From NCBI GenBank assembly GCA_003283685.1, contig QBWD01000001.1, positions 1 through 64,000 of the forward strand: DNA of 64,000 nucleotides, in the 5' to 3' direction. Both the position numbers and the translations under genes were made by a program. This DNA comes from Prochlorococcus sp. AG-315-D17. GTDB taxonomy: Bacteria > Cyanobacteriota > Cyanobacteriia > PCC-6307 > Cyanobiaceae. Below are positions 17,429 through 28,000 of the stretch, in pieces; the first letter of the stretch is position 1; every line of letters starts with the position of its first letter. The notes below the pieces were generated by a model. That model was not told where the DNA came from and searched no databases. It saw only the letters and a program-made list of their open reading frames with translations.

Positions 17429-19417
17429 CTAGTTTTCATTAAATGTGTAACTTTCAGAAGGGATTAATCGCCAACTTTTGTTTTCTGCAATTTCAAGAAC
17501 TGTTTCATGATAATTCTTAAGAGTTGGCCTGTGACCAACGCTAATACAAGCCATCTCACGTTGGTTAAGAAGTTCATAAAGATGTTTTTCTGTACTAACA
17601 TCTAATGCACTTGTTGCTTCATCCAAAACAACAAACTTAGGAGAATTTAGCAAAAGTCTTGCAAATGCTAGTCTTTGTTGTTCTCCTAATGATAATAGTC
17701 TTTGCCAATCTTGCTTGATATTCAAGTCGGGATATCGTGTGATTATTTGGGGTAATTGCACTTCTTCTAAAACAGCCTTTAAATGATCATCACTAAATCT
17801 ATTTTTATCTAGTGGGTAACAAAGTTGCTCTCTTAGAGAACCTAGTGTCATATAAGGCTTTTGAGGAATAAAAAGTAAATCTCCCCTTACTGGAGTTTCT
17901 ATCTCTCCAGCTTCTGCTGCCCAAAGGCCGCTAATGACCCTAAGTAAGGATGTCTTTCCACATCCAGAAGGACCAACAACTAATAGACTTTCACCTGTTG
18001 TGATACTTAGATTTAGGTTTTGAATTAAAACGTTTTCTTTCCCAGGAGTTTTAATATTTACATTTTTTAGAATAATAGATTCGTTATTTTTAATATTGAC
18101 TGAAAAGTCATCATAATAATTATCTTTAACCTCATTCATATTGGATTGGAATCCTTCTAGTCGACCAATTGATGCAGAAAATCTTGCTAAAGCTTCTATT
18201 TTGTAAATAATAAAAAATAGTGAACCTTCAAGAAGATTATAATTTAAGTTAGCTTGCTGGAAACTCCCATAGTCCATTTCTCCGCTGAGAATAGGGCCTG
18301 CCAGGATGATAAATGGTATAAATACACTCCCGTAAATCCCTGATCGTTGCAATACTCTAAGAAATGCTTCCCAGATGATTAATAAGTTGAAATTATCAAT
18401 AACAGAATTTAATCTTCTTTTTACTTCTTTAGATTCTTGATCTTCTCCAGAGTAAAATGCTATAGATTCAGCATTATTTCTTACATGAACAAGACCATAT
18501 CGGAAATCAGCTTCGTATCTAAGTTGATCATAATTTAATTTAAAAAGTTTTCTACTTGCAAAAAGAAGTAATGATGAAACTAAAGTTGCATAAACTACTA
18601 GAGCGAGTGTTAGCTCTTTGCTGATACTGAGTAAAATAAAAATGTTGAGAGAAAAAACCAATAAAGAATCAAAAATATTTAAAGATAGGTCAATTGTTTG
18701 AGCTGTAAAGTCGCGAGCATCTTCAGTGATTCTTTGATCCGGGTTATCAATATTTGTTTCGGATTCATCATTTGGATTTAAAACATAATATGTACGATCA
18801 TCTAAATAGTCATTAATTAAACTTTTTGATAACCATTCTCGCCATAGCAGTTGTAGCTTCGCAGAAAAATAAAACTGGAAGCTTCTAATTGGTAATGCTG
18901 CAATAAAACAAATGCCTAAAATCCATAAGTTTTTGTAACTTTCAATTTTATTTTTTTCAATTAAAGCATTGGTGATATCTCTAACGAGGAAAGTAATACC
19001 TGCATTTATTCCATTAACTGATAAAAGCATTAAAATTATCAGTCCTAAGAGAAGCCATGGAAGCCATCTTCTTTGTCTTAGTTGTCCCCGAACTGAAATA
19101 AATGAAAAAACACCTAAAGAAAATAAGATTGAGATAATTATTCCTGATGGACCGTTCCAAATGATTCTTAATGAGTTTTGGACGCCTCCTAAAAATTGAT
19201 TTGTAATTTGTGGAGCAACATTACTTAACAAGCTCATTAAGCCTGTTAATGAAAAAAGTACTGTTCCACCTACGCAAAATAAAAGTGCTATTAATAAAGA
19301 AAGGAATAACCATCCATTGTTTTTTGAGTAAGGAAGAAAGTATGGTTGTGTAAGTTTCCTTAATTTTATTAGTTGAGTTATGAAACCTTTTTTAGCTTTT
19401 GAAATAGATGAGGTCAT
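17429..19417 (-). CDS. SbmA/BacA/YddA-like ABC transporter, fused permease-ATPase
   Basis: A 662-residue half-transporter. The N-terminal half has about six hydrophobic spans (35-390), with DYLDDRTYYVLNP near 205 and the long loop typical of the ABC-transporter type 2 membrane family. The ATPase has Walker A GPSGCGKTS near 484, signature LSLGEQQR near 577, Walker B VLDEATSALD near 599 and VGHRP as the H-loop. Relatives import peptides, long-chain acyl-CoA (peroxisomal ALD type) or vitamin B12; the direction and substrate here are unknown. It probably forms a homodimer. The hli gene starts 9 nt after its stop. Confidence 0.87.
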   Translation of the reverse strand: MTSSISKAKKGFITQLIKLRKLTQPYFLPYSKNNGWLFLSLLIALLFCVGGTVLFSLTGLMSLLSNVAPQITNQFLGGVQNSLRIIWNGPSGIIISILFSLGVFSFISVRGQLRQRRWLPWLLLGLIILMLLSVNGINAGITFLVRDITNALIEKNKIESYKNLWILGICFIAALPIRSFQFYFSAKLQLLWREWLSKSLINDYLDDRTYYVLNPNDESETNIDNPDQRITEDARDFTAQTIDLSLNIFDSLLVFSLNIFILLSISKELTLALVVYATLVSSLLLFASRKLFKLNYDQLRYEADFRYGLVHVRNNAESIAFYSGEDQESKEVKRRLNSVIDNFNLLIIWEAFLRVLQRSGIYGSVFIPFIILAGPILSGEMDYGSFQQANLNYNLLEGSLFFIIYKIEALARFSASIGRLEGFQSNMNEVKDNYYDDFSVNIKNNESIILKNVNIKTPGKENVLIQNLNLSITTGESLLVVGPSGCGKTSLLRVISGLWAAEAGEIETPVRGDLLFIPQKPYMTLGSLREQLCYPLDKNRFSDDHLKAVLEEVQLPQIITRYPDLNIKQDWQRLLSLGEQQRLAFARLLLNSPKFVVLDEATSALDVSTEKHLYELLNQREMACISVGHRPTLKNYHETVLEIAENKSWRLIPSESYTFNEN

Positions 19418-19703
19418 TGTGATATTGATTTGATTATTGCTAGGTCAAATATGTAAATGATTGAATTTTAGGATAGTGGGTATAGGAAGGTTCATTAGGA
19501 AAGGATTGTTTTTATAGAGAACTAAAAATAAAGTTTTAATTCTCCCATTTATCCTAAAGCTTTTAAAATAGCCTGAGGATTTATTCAAATTAAGCAACTC
19601 TAACGTTATAGCGCATTATCTCCATGGAAGGTGTCTAGACTAATTTTTGAGAATTCACAATAAAGTAATTATTCACCAATTTAAGCCTTAAAAGTTAATC
19701 AAA

Positions 19704-20045
19704 TTATCCTGGTGGCCAATCTAATTGTCTTCCACCAATAATATGAAGATGTAAATGAAATACTGTTTGCCCTGACTCTTCACCAGTATTTATAACTGTT
19801 CGCCAACTTTCTAATCCTGAAGCATTGGCAACTTTTTTTCCAATTAAAAGTAAGTGTCCTAATAACTCTTTATCTTCTTGTTCTATTTGTTGAAGACTTA
19901 TAATTCTTTTTCTTGGAATTATTAAAATATGAACAGGGGCTTTTGGAGTGACATCTTTAAAAGCCAAACATTTTTCGTCACTATATACTTCATCACATGG
20001 AATTTCACCAAGGAGAATCTTATCAAAAATTGTTTTTTGTTTCAT
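19704..20045 (-). CDS. HIT family nucleotide-binding hydrolase (HinT-like)
   Basis: A 113-residue protein with the histidine-triad signature HLHLHIIGG near residue 96, and IFDKILLGEIPCDEVY and KAPVHILIIPRK upstream, as in the Hint branch. Hint proteins hydrolyse purine phosphoramidates and aminoacyl-adenylates in the cytoplasm. It lies 70 nt downstream of the peptide deformylase gene on the same strand and could share its transcript. The length is standard and all three motif histidines are present. Confidence 0.94.
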   Translation of the reverse strand: MKQKTIFDKILLGEIPCDEVYSDEKCLAFKDVTPKAPVHILIIPRKRIISLQQIEQEDKELLGHLLLIGKKVANASGLESWRTVINTGEESGQTVFHLHLHIIGGRQLDWPPG

Positions 20046-20116
20046 TGAAAAATAAAGACAGAATGATATTGGAAATTCTAGAAAAGTTTATTTTTAGAAT
20101 TGGATTTGTTTCTCTG

Positions 20117-20746
20117 TCAGATTACTTTTGTCCTGACATCATTTTGATTAAAATCGTTTTCTTTTAATTGTTTTGTCAACTCATCTTTATCAGTCACTCT
20201 GTCTACAAAAAGTACCCCATTTAAGTGCTCTATCTCATGTTGAATACATCTCGCCATTAGGCCATCTGCATTCATTTTTTTTTGTCTGCCCATTTCATCT
20301 CTATAACTTAATTTAATTGAGGAAGGTCTTATCACATTGAGATATACTCCTGGGATACTTAAGCATCCTTCTTCATATGTGTCTAAAGATGCACTGGAAG
20401 AGATAATCTCAGGATTTATAAATACATGTGGAGGAGCTTCTGGATCCTCCAAATTTATATCAATAACCAGAATTCTTTTATGAACTCCCACTTGAGGAGC
20501 GGCTAAACCAATTCCTTTAGCTGAATACATTGTTATAAGCATATTCTGTGCAAGCTCTCTAATTGACTTGTCAACTTTTACGATGCGTTTGGCGGGGGTC
20601 CTGAGCACTTCTTCCCCAAGCTTGTAAATGGTTAAAGGAGGTTTTTCTACAGCTTCTTTGCTAACCGCTATAGATGACTTTTTATTTTCTGCAATTTTTG
20701 CAAGTTGAGCAAAACTTCCAGCCAATGGGAGTCTCAATAACATCAA
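20117..20746 (-). CDS. def: peptide deformylase
   Basis: A 209-residue protein that removes the N-formyl group from new proteins. All three metal-site motifs are present: GIGLAAPQVG near residue 78, EEGCLSIPG near 127 (Cys ligand) and HEIEHLNG near 170 (two His ligands and the catalytic Glu). About 45 N-terminal residues before the core are extra, as usual in cyanobacterial type 1B enzymes. There are two adjacent ATG codons at the start. It diverges from the S9 peptidase gene. Confidence 0.96.
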   Translation of the reverse strand: MMLLRLPLAGSFAQLAKIAENKKSSIAVSKEAVEKPPLTIYKLGEEVLRTPAKRIVKVDKSIRELAQNMLITMYSAKGIGLAAPQVGVHKRILVIDINLEDPEAPPHVFINPEIISSSASLDTYEEGCLSIPGVYLNVIRPSSIKLSYRDEMGRQKKMNADGLMARCIQHEIEHLNGVLFVDRVTDKDELTKQLKENDFNQNDVRTKVI

Positions 20747-20820
20747 TTGCTACTCTACTTTGTTTTAAGTTCTATGAGGAGATTAATGATTGAGTCTCAA
20801 CATGTGATTTGAATTTAAAA

Positions 20821-22749
20821 ATGAAAACCTCCCATTATGTTGACCCTCAATTAGTATTTGGGGAGACGCCCATTATTAAAGAGCCACGGATAATTGGAGA
20901 TTGGGTTTTATGGTTAGAGCAAAGACCTAAAGAAAATGGAAGAACTACAGCTTTAATTAGACCTTGGAGAAAAAGTGATTTTATTCCGCAAGAATTGACG
21001 CCTAGCCCAATTGATTTAAGAACAAAGGTTCATGGATATGGAGGAGCGCCTTTACAAGCTATTCAAAAAGGATCAAATCTTTTATTAACCTGGATTGATA
21101 ATTCTGATAAATGTTTGTGGACTAGGACTTGGTCTGGCTTAGGTCAAGACGATAAGTCTAATTATCAAAAATTAAGGCCTAAAGATATTCCTATATGTCT
21201 CTCAAAAAAACAAAATTATCTTTTAGCCGATGGCTTAATTGATTTAAAGAGAAATATTTGGATTGGATTAATGGAGAGTAATGGAATAGATCATATTGTT
21301 TCTTTTTCTTTGTATGAAGCTGATCAAATCCCAACAACTTTATATTCTTGCAAGGGTTTTTTAGGCTATGTAGTTCTTAGTCCTAAAGGAGATAAATTGA
21401 CCTGGATTGAGTGGCAAGATCCTTTTATGCCATGGGATTCAAATCAATTGAATTTAGCTAAAATTTCCTATAATGGGAAAATTTTTCAAATTGAGACATT
21501 AGATAATAAAAAATTTGATTTTGAAGGGGAAATTTCATTCTTTAATCCCACATGGTCTGATAGAGGAGATCTTTACGTAGCGGAGGATAGTAGTGGATGG
21601 TGGAATATCGCGCGGATTGATTCAACATTCAAAAATAAAGGAACCTCACTTTTTCAGCAAAAAATGACCATGACTGCTGAAATGGCATTTCCACAATGGG
21701 TTCTTGGTATGTCTAGCTTTTCATGTGTGGGTGATGATGTAGTTAGCGCTATTTGTCATAATGGAAGCTGGAGTTTGGGATGGTTTTCCAGAAATGGAAC
21801 TCATCGAATAATTCAGCAACCTTTTAATGATTTATCAGGTATTAATGCACGACAAAATAGAGTTGTAGCAATAGCGAGTAGCCCAACTATTGGTCAAGGA
21901 ATTTTGGAAATAGATTTATTGGACGATAGTTATAACCACACACCTGCCTTTTCAGTAAGTATTCCTAACGAAAAAATAAGTGTTGGTAAATCTTTTTGGT
22001 TTAATGGCTCGAATGACAAACAAGTTCATGCATGGTATTACCAACCAGTTAATAAGATTCTTGATCCACCACCTTTGTTATTGAAAAGCCATAGCGGCCC
22101 AACTGGCATGGCTAAATGTGGATTGGATATGGAGGTCCAGTTTTGGACCTCGAGGGGGTGGAGTGTTCTAGATATTAATTATGGAGGTTCTACCGGTTTT
22201 GGCAGAGAATATAGAGAACGTTTAAAGGGCAATTGGGGAGTGGTTGATATTTTGGATTGTGCTTGTGCTGCAGAGACATTGGTTGCATCTGGTCAAGCAG
22301 ATAAAGACTTAATAGCTATTACAGGGAGTAGTGCCTCAGGATTTACTGCATTGGGTGCCTTGTATTTAACTGATATTTTCAGTGTGGCTGCTTGTAAATA
22401 TCCTGTTTGTGACTTGTTAAGCATGTCAAGTATCACCCATAGATTCGAAGCCTTTTATCTAGATTATCTCATTGGTGATATTGATAGAAACTATGAAAAA
22501 TATATTGAAAGATCTCCAATTAGAAATATAAATAAAATCAAAACTCCTTTGATTTTATTTCATGGATTAAAAGATAAAGTTATATCCCCTGAGCAAACTC
22601 TCAATATGGAGAAAGAATTGTTGAAAAATAATATTCCTATTGAAGTATATTTATTTGAGAATGAAGGACACGGTTTTAAAGATGGAGGCATTAAAGTAGA
22701 TGTTTTGCAGAAAACTAAGGATTTTTTCAGTAAACATTTAAATATTTAG
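20821..22749 (+). CDS. S9 family (prolyl-oligopeptidase type) peptidase
   Basis: About 642 residues. The N-terminal 390 residues are a WD/beta-propeller-like region with repeated tryptophans. The C-terminal alpha/beta hydrolase has nucleophile Ser in GSSASGF near residue 505, Asp in HGLKDKV near 585 and His in NEGHGF near 618. These enzymes cleave short peptides after Pro or Ala, acting in peptide turnover. No signal peptide is visible, so it is probably cytoplasmic. ATG at 20821 is preferred over TTG at 20809. It converges with sufS, sharing the 4 nt TTAG for both stops. Confidence 0.9.
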   Translation: MKTSHYVDPQLVFGETPIIKEPRIIGDWVLWLEQRPKENGRTTALIRPWRKSDFIPQELTPSPIDLRTKVHGYGGAPLQAIQKGSNLLLTWIDNSDKCLWTRTWSGLGQDDKSNYQKLRPKDIPICLSKKQNYLLADGLIDLKRNIWIGLMESNGIDHIVSFSLYEADQIPTTLYSCKGFLGYVVLSPKGDKLTWIEWQDPFMPWDSNQLNLAKISYNGKIFQIETLDNKKFDFEGEISFFNPTWSDRGDLYVAEDSSGWWNIARIDSTFKNKGTSLFQQKMTMTAEMAFPQWVLGMSSFSCVGDDVVSAICHNGSWSLGWFSRNGTHRIIQQPFNDLSGINARQNRVVAIASSPTIGQGILEIDLLDDSYNHTPAFSVSIPNEKISVGKSFWFNGSNDKQVHAWYYQPVNKILDPPPLLLKSHSGPTGMAKCGLDMEVQFWTSRGWSVLDINYGGSTGFGREYRERLKGNWGVVDILDCACAAETLVASGQADKDLIAITGSSASGFTALGALYLTDIFSVAACKYPVCDLLSMSSITHRFEAFYLDYLIGDIDRNYEKYIERSPIRNINKIKTPLILFHGLKDKVISPEQTLNMEKELLKNNIPIEVYLFENEGHGFKDGGIKVDVLQKTKDFFSKHLNI

Positions 22750-24002
22750 GAATTTCTTTTTATAAAAGAAATTATAGATTGTAATTCATCACTTAAAAAG
22801 TCAATCTCTGCCTTTGTTGTTATAAAGCTTAAGCTGGCTCGTGCAGTACTTTTTAAGCCATAGAAACGATGCAGAGGTTGACAACAATGATGCCCACTTC
22901 TGATACATATATAACTATTATCTAGTAATTCTGCGATGTCATTCGAATGTATTCCTTCAACAAAAAATGTTGCAAGTGGTCCTCTTTCTGGCTGCATTTT
23001 TGGACTAGGACCGAGTATTTTTAAACCATTAATTTCTTTTAATTTGTCAAAAAGATATTGTGTGATTTCTTTCTCATAAATATTAATTTCTTCCAATCCA
23101 ATAGACTTTAAATAATTAAGAGCAGCTCCCATACCTATAGCTTCTCCGATAGCTGGTGTTCCTGCTTCAAACTTGTGGGGCAAATCTGCCCATGTACTGT
23201 GATCTTCATAAACTTCATCAATCATTTCTCCGCCACCAAGGAATGGAGGAATATTTTCCAAGATCTCTTCTCTTGCCCATAAAAAACCTATTCCAGTCGG
23301 TCCACAAAGTTTATGAGAAGAGCCCGTAAGAAAATCAATACCAAGTTTGCCTATATCTAAAGGTTTGTGAGCCAGACTTTGACAGGCATCTAAAAGTACT
23401 AGACTGCCTTTTTTATGCGCAAGATTAGTAATTTCTTCAATAGGATTGCAGCAACCTAATGTATTACTTACATGAACCAAGCTAACTATTCTGGTGTTGT
23501 TGTTAAGCTTTTTCTTGAAATCAGCTAAGTCTAACTCCCCATTTTTTGTAATGTTTATATAATTTAATTTACACCCTTTTTGTTTTGCGATTAGTTGCCA
23601 TGGAACGATATTGCTGTGATGCTCCATTAAACTAATAAGTATTTCATCATCTTTTTTAAGTTCATAATTTCCCCATGAATACGCTACAAGATTTATAGCT
23701 TCGGTTGCATTTCTAGTGAATATAATTTCTTTAAAGTTTTTACAATTTATATACTCAGCAGTTAATTTCCTTGCTTTTTCAAAGGCCTCTGTGGCAACTG
23801 AACTTAATTGATGAGCTCCTCTATGAACATTTGCATTTTGGGAACTATAATACTTATTAATAGTATCTATTACAACTTTTGGTTTTTGACTGGTCGCTGC
23901 ATGATCTAGATAAATTAATCTTTTAATACCGCTATCATTCTTTGAAATTATAGGAAAATCTTTTCTTGTTATTTCTGCAATATTCTTCGTTAAATTCTTC
24001 AT
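22746..24002 (-). CDS. sufS: group II cysteine desulfurase
   Basis: About 418 residues. A PLP enzyme that takes sulfur from cysteine for Fe-S cluster assembly. Motifs seen are the N-terminal IYLDHAATSQKP, SLMEHHSNIVPW near 125, the PLP lysine in TGSSHKLCGPTG near 232, and the catalytic cysteine in SGHHCCQP near 370, in the short loop typical of SufS rather than IscS. I chose the ATG at 24002 because it overlaps the sufD stop as ATGA; a longer frame to 24041 would intrude into sufD. It is the last gene of sufBCDS. Confidence 0.95.
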   Translation of the reverse strand: MKNLTKNIAEITRKDFPIISKNDSGIKRLIYLDHAATSQKPKVVIDTINKYYSSQNANVHRGAHQLSSVATEAFEKARKLTAEYINCKNFKEIIFTRNATEAINLVAYSWGNYELKKDDEILISLMEHHSNIVPWQLIAKQKGCKLNYINITKNGELDLADFKKKLNNNTRIVSLVHVSNTLGCCNPIEEITNLAHKKGSLVLLDACQSLAHKPLDIGKLGIDFLTGSSHKLCGPTGIGFLWAREEILENIPPFLGGGEMIDEVYEDHSTWADLPHKFEAGTPAIGEAIGMGAALNYLKSIGLEEINIYEKEITQYLFDKLKEINGLKILGPSPKMQPERGPLATFFVEGIHSNDIAELLDNSYICIRSGHHCCQPLHRFYGLKSTARASLSFITTKAEIDFLSDELQSIISFIKRNS

Positions 24003-25234
24003 TTTTTGGTAGCTTTGATACTCTTCTCTATAAAATCCCACCTTTGTGCATTTTGGGAAAAGTTTGAAATTATATCATCATAATAACCCTGTAACAATAG
24101 AGAGTTTGCAACTTCTTTGTCAATCCCTCGACTGAGTAAATAAAATAGTTCTTCATCTTGTAATTGGCTTACAGTTGCTCCATGAGTACATCTCACATCA
24201 TCTGCAACTATCTCAAGTTCAGGTTTTGTATCTATCCTTGCTCTTTTAGAAAGTATCAGATTTCTGCTTAATTGGGATGCTTCAGTTTTTTGAGCCTTTT
24301 TCGGAACGTCAATTGAACCGTTGAAAATACTATGTGATGAATCAGTAGCAACCGCTTTTTGTAATTGATCAAGTCTTCCATTCGGACCTTCAAATCGAAC
24401 TAAAGAGTGTGTAGCAATTTGTTCTTTTGCTCTTGTTATTTGCAGACTTTTTATAGTGGTTGAGGCGTCTCCTTGCATTTGAATGATTCGAGGTTCAAAC
24501 CGGGCATAATGCCATCCTTGATGTAAGGAATTTAAGGAATATTTACTTTGAGGACCTTGTTCTACAGCTAATGTTGAAAGTGAAGAAGTCTGTGTCCCTT
24601 GACCTAACGAAATTAACTCATGGTTTAACTCTGCATTGTCCTCTAATTTGATTTCAATTAAATGATTTTGAGCTGATTGATTATTACCTAAAACAACTTC
24701 CAAAAGATCTAATTTTGCTCCTTTTTCTAGGATGATAATTACGCGAGTTGATATCATATGTTGCTGTACTGATGGAATAATAATTTCTAGACTTTGAGTT
24801 ACGTTATGATTAATTCTTAATGCTAGTAAGTCAGAACTAGCTGCTTGATTAATAGAGACTGATAAATCATTCTTCACATGACAAGTCTTAATTATACTTC
24901 CTATATTTTCTTCAATTTCTCTATTGCTAAGTTTCGTAATTCCTTTAGGCAAATCTATATCTTCAATTATACTATTACTTGCATTAAGTATTAATCTTTT
25001 CATACTCTTTTCTTGATCAGGAAACTGAGGATTACTCCTTTCCTTAATGGTTAGAGGTAAAGAAAATAACTCATTTAAACGGTTTAAATGCGATAGTCGC
25101 CAAGCTTCATCTTGGGGAGAAGGTATACCTTTTTCAAATAGTCTCTGACGTCCAAAGGCTTGTTCTTTTTGTAAATTTCCTTGAGTAGGCGGCAGAGATT
25201 TAAGCCACTTTCGGCAAATAGCCGATGATTTCAT
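23999..25234 (-). CDS. sufD: Fe-S cluster assembly scaffold subunit SufD
   Basis: A 411-residue protein with the SufB/SufD right-handed beta-helix core (about residues 120-370). The conserved C-terminal part includes [27 protein letters not shown], whose first residues are [10 protein letters not shown] and whose His lies at the SufB-SufD interface. It forms the SufBC2D scaffold for new clusters with SufB and SufC. Its start overlaps the sufC stop (ATGA) and its stop overlaps the sufS start (ATGA), giving tight translational coupling through the operon. Confidence 0.95.
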   Translation of the reverse strand: MKSSAICRKWLKSLPPTQGNLQKEQAFGRQRLFEKGIPSPQDEAWRLSHLNRLNELFSLPLTIKERSNPQFPDQEKSMKRLILNASNSIIEDIDLPKGITKLSNREIEENIGSIIKTCHVKNDLSVSINQAASSDLLALRINHNVTQSLEIIIPSVQQHMISTRVIIILEKGAKLDLLEVVLGNNQSAQNHLIEIKLEDNAELNHELISLGQGTQTSSLSTLAVEQGPQSKYSLNSLHQGWHYARFEPRIIQMQGDASTTIKSLQITRAKEQIATHSLVRFEGPNGRLDQLQKAVATDSSHSIFNGSIDVPKKAQKTEASQLSRNLILSKRARIDTKPELEIVADDVRCTHGATVSQLQDEELFYLLSRGIDKEVANSLLLQGYYDDIISNFSQNAQRWDFIEKSIKATKK

Positions 25235-26022
25235 TGTGCAACCTCCTTCTTTTTAGTGTTTTTATGAATAAAATCATACCCAGACTTTTCTAAATCAATA
25301 GCAAGTTCTTTATTCCCAGTTTTTATTATTTTTCCATCAGCCATTATATGAACAAAATCTGGTGTGACTTCATTTAGAAGTCTTTGGTAATGGGTTATTA
25401 AAATTATCGCGGAATTAGGATTTGATAGTGTATTTATTCCTGAAGCTATAACTCTTAAAGCATCAATATCGAGCCCTGAGTCAGTTTCATCAAGTATTGC
25501 CACTATGGGATTTAGAAGAGCCATTTGCAGTATTTCGTTTCGTTTCTTCTCTCCCCCCGAAAAGCCTTCATTAACGTTTCTTTCAAGGAAGGTTGGATCC
25601 ATTTCTACAATTTTTAAACTTTCTGTTACTAATTCTTCGAATTCAAAAGTATCTAATTCACTTTTACCTAACTCATTTCTTCTGGAATTTGTAGAAACTC
25701 TTAGAAACTCAAGGTTGCTCACGCCAGGAATTTCTACTGGATATTGAAAGCCAAGAAATATACCAATCCTTGCTCTTTGTTCAGGTTCCAGTTCTAAAAC
25801 ATTAATGCCTTTAAATTTAATTGAACCTGATATAACTTTATAAGATGGATGTCCAGCTATTACTTTAGAAAGAGTGCTTTTTCCGCTTCCGTTACGACCC
25901 ATTATCGCGTGAATTTCACCTTCTCTTATGACCAAATTAAGGCCATAAAGAATTTTCTTATTTTCAACACTTGCGTGAAGATCTTCAATAGATAATAATA
26001 TTTCAGGATTTGTTAGCTTCAC
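25231..26022 (-). CDS. sufC: Fe-S cluster assembly ATPase SufC
   Basis: A 263-residue ABC-type ATPase without membrane domain. Walker [10 protein letters not shown] lies near residue 44, signature [11 protein letters not shown] near 155 and Walker [13 protein letters not shown] near 175, where the DETDSGLD form is diagnostic for SufC. It drives conformational change in the SufBCD scaffold using ATP. It is downstream of sufB by about 50 nt and overlaps sufD by 4 nt. Confidence 0.97.
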   Translation of the reverse strand: MKLTNPEILLSIEDLHASVENKKILYGLNLVIREGEIHAIMGRNGSGKSTLSKVIAGHPSYKVISGSIKFKGINVLELEPEQRARIGIFLGFQYPVEIPGVSNLEFLRVSTNSRRNELGKSELDTFEFEELVTESLKIVEMDPTFLERNVNEGFSGGEKKRNEILQMALLNPIVAILDETDSGLDIDALRVIASGINTLSNPNSAIILITHYQRLLNEVTPDFVHIMADGKIIKTGNKELAIDLEKSGYDFIHKNTKKKEVAQ

Positions 26023-26074
26023 GTAATTAGAAAGAAATTTTTAGGGTTTTAAAGAACAAGAAATATATTTATAA

Positions 26075-27517
26075 TCATCCCACTGAACCCTCCAATTTTA
26101 AAGCAAGCAGTTTATCTGCTTCTGATGCGAATTCCATTGGTAATTCATTAAATACATCACTACAAAAACCACTAATTATCATAGAGACAGCTTCTTCAAA
26201 AGCAATACCTCTACTTTGTAAATAAAATAGTTGATCTTCGGAAATCCTACAAGTACTTGCTTCATGTTCAATATTGGATTGTGGTTGCTTTGATTGAATA
26301 TAAGGATATGTATTTGCTGCTGCTTCATCACCGATAAGCATTGAGTCACATTGACTATAATTCCTAGAGCCAACAGCATTTGGGCTAATTGATACAAGTC
26401 CTCTATAACTATTTTTTGATTTGCCTGCACTAATACCTTTGCTAACAATTTTTGACTTTGTGCCTTTACCAATATGAATCATTTTTGTTCCAGTATCTGC
26501 CTTCTGAAAATTATTTGTAAGAGCAATTGAATAAAACTCACCAATTGATTCATCACCTTGAAGAATGCAACTTGGATATTTCCAAGTAATGGCTGATCCG
26601 GTTTCAACTTGTGACCAGCTTATCTTGCTTTTTCTACCTCTACATTCTCCTCTTTTGGTTACGAAATTGTATATTCCACCTACACCTTTTTCATTACCAG
26701 CATACCAATTTTGTACAGTTGAATATTTAATATCTGCATGATCTAGAGCAACTAGTTCAACTACTGCAGCATGTAATGTATTGGTATCAAACATAGGAGC
26801 TGTACATCCTTCTAAATAGCTTACAGATGAATATTCTTCAGCAATAATCAACGTTCGTTCAAATTGACCTGTGTCTCCAGAGTTTATTCTAAAGTATGAG
26901 GATAATTCCATTGGACAGTTAACATTTTTAGGTATAAATACAAATGATCCATCACTAAATACTGCTGAATTTAGTGCAGCAAAGAAATTATCATTCATTG
27001 GAACTACAGTACCCAGGTATTTCTCAATTAGATTTGGATACTCAATAACTGCTTCACTAATTGAACAAAAAATCACTCCATGTTCGGCAAGCTTTTCCTT
27101 ATAAGTAGTTGCTATTGAAACACTATCAAAAACTGCATCTACAGCAACATTAGTAAGCCTTTTCTGTTCGCTAAGGGGTATTCCAAGTTTTTCAAAAGTA
27201 TCTAATAGTTTTGGATCAACTTCATCTAGGCTTTGTTTTTTAATATCTTTTTTTGGTGCCGCATAATAAACTAAATCTTGATAATCAATCTTTGAATAAC
27301 TTAATTCGGACCATTCAGGTTCTTTCATTCTAAGCCATTGTTCATAGGCTCTAAGACGAAATTTCAATAAAAACTCAGGTTCTTTTTTCTTTTTAGAAAT
27401 TAATTTTATTATGTCTTCATTTAAACCTTTGGATATTTTCTCTGTTTCTATATCTGTAACAAAACCATACTTATAAGGCTGAGATGCAATTTCTTCAATT
27501 GTATTGGTTTGATTCAT
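26075..27517 (-). CDS. sufB: Fe-S cluster assembly scaffold subunit SufB
   Basis: A 480-residue protein, the typical SufB length. It contains the conserved [36 protein letters not shown] and the C-terminal [18 protein letters not shown] and [17 protein letters not shown] segments, which carry the Cys/Glu/His residues used for cluster assembly at the SufB-SufD interface. It heads the sufBCDS operon, with about 480 nt of non-coding DNA upstream. The SufR repressor gene that often diverges from sufB in cyanobacteria is not adjacent here. Confidence 0.97.
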   Translation of the reverse strand: MNQTNTIEEIASQPYKYGFVTDIETEKISKGLNEDIIKLISKKKKEPEFLLKFRLRAYEQWLRMKEPEWSELSYSKIDYQDLVYYAAPKKDIKKQSLDEVDPKLLDTFEKLGIPLSEQKRLTNVAVDAVFDSVSIATTYKEKLAEHGVIFCSISEAVIEYPNLIEKYLGTVVPMNDNFFAALNSAVFSDGSFVFIPKNVNCPMELSSYFRINSGDTGQFERTLIIAEEYSSVSYLEGCTAPMFDTNTLHAAVVELVALDHADIKYSTVQNWYAGNEKGVGGIYNFVTKRGECRGRKSKISWSQVETGSAITWKYPSCILQGDESIGEFYSIALTNNFQKADTGTKMIHIGKGTKSKIVSKGISAGKSKNSYRGLVSISPNAVGSRNYSQCDSMLIGDEAAANTYPYIQSKQPQSNIEHEASTCRISEDQLFYLQSRGIAFEEAVSMIISGFCSDVFNELPMEFASEADKLLALKLEGSVG

Positions 27518-28000
27518 TTTGATTGATCAAGTTGTAGTAATTTTTTACTTGTAAAAATAGGTTTTAAATACACTCTAGAGGATTTTCTTTATAAGGGTTA
27601 TTAGATTGATCTTCATTGAAACTAAAGTTTTACAAAAATGTGATTATAAATCAATACTAAACTAATTTTAAGCTTTATAACTACTCGATTAAGAAAATGG
27701 TGCTTTTGTTTTTAGTACCCGAATCCCAAAAGTCAGAAGCGGTTGAACTTTGAAATTTGGCTGGAATCAATAATGCTACAAATACAAGGAATTCACTCAA
27801 ATGAGTAAAAGCAGTAAATTATTGTGGTAATTCAGGGAATTCCCTAAGAGTGAATGCATTTAGTACTGCATTATTCAAGAATAATAGGGTGGATTTGACT
27901 AGTCATTAATAATAGAGATATTTAAATACCACCTTGGAAAAACTAAAAAGTCAGTATTGCTTTTAGATCGTTCAACTTTCAAATACTTCAAATTTTGTTT
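27518..28000. other. intergenic region upstream of sufB with inverted repeats
   Basis: About 480 nt without a credible gene. It must contain the sufB promoter (near its left end, minus strand) and the promoter of the gene at 28001. The stretch 27785-27880 holds nested inverted repeats described separately; the rest is plain AT-rich sequence in which I see no clear -10/-35 pair. A small RNA or a long 5' leader are the two obvious possibilities. Confidence 0.6.
27791..27855. repeat. nested inverted repeats, candidate RNA structure or operator
   Basis: ATTCACTC (27791-27798) is complementary to GAGTGAAT (27848-27855). The 49-nt loop contains the perfect 12-bp palindrome AGGGAATTCCCT at 27834-27845. 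Just after, AATGCA and TGCATT form another 6-bp inverted repeat around an 8-nt loop. Whether this is an RNA fold or protein-binding DNA cannot be decided from sequence. Confidence 0.45.

Noticed and set aside
22751..22773. Perfect 10-bp AT inverted repeat AATTTCTTTT/AAAAGAAATT as terminator
   Set aside because: It lies inside the 3' coding end of sufS, contains almost no GC and is not followed by a T-tract on either strand.
26179..26472. 97-codon minus-strand frame inside sufB
   Set aside because: It lies wholly within a clear SufB coding region in another frame and has no domain pattern.
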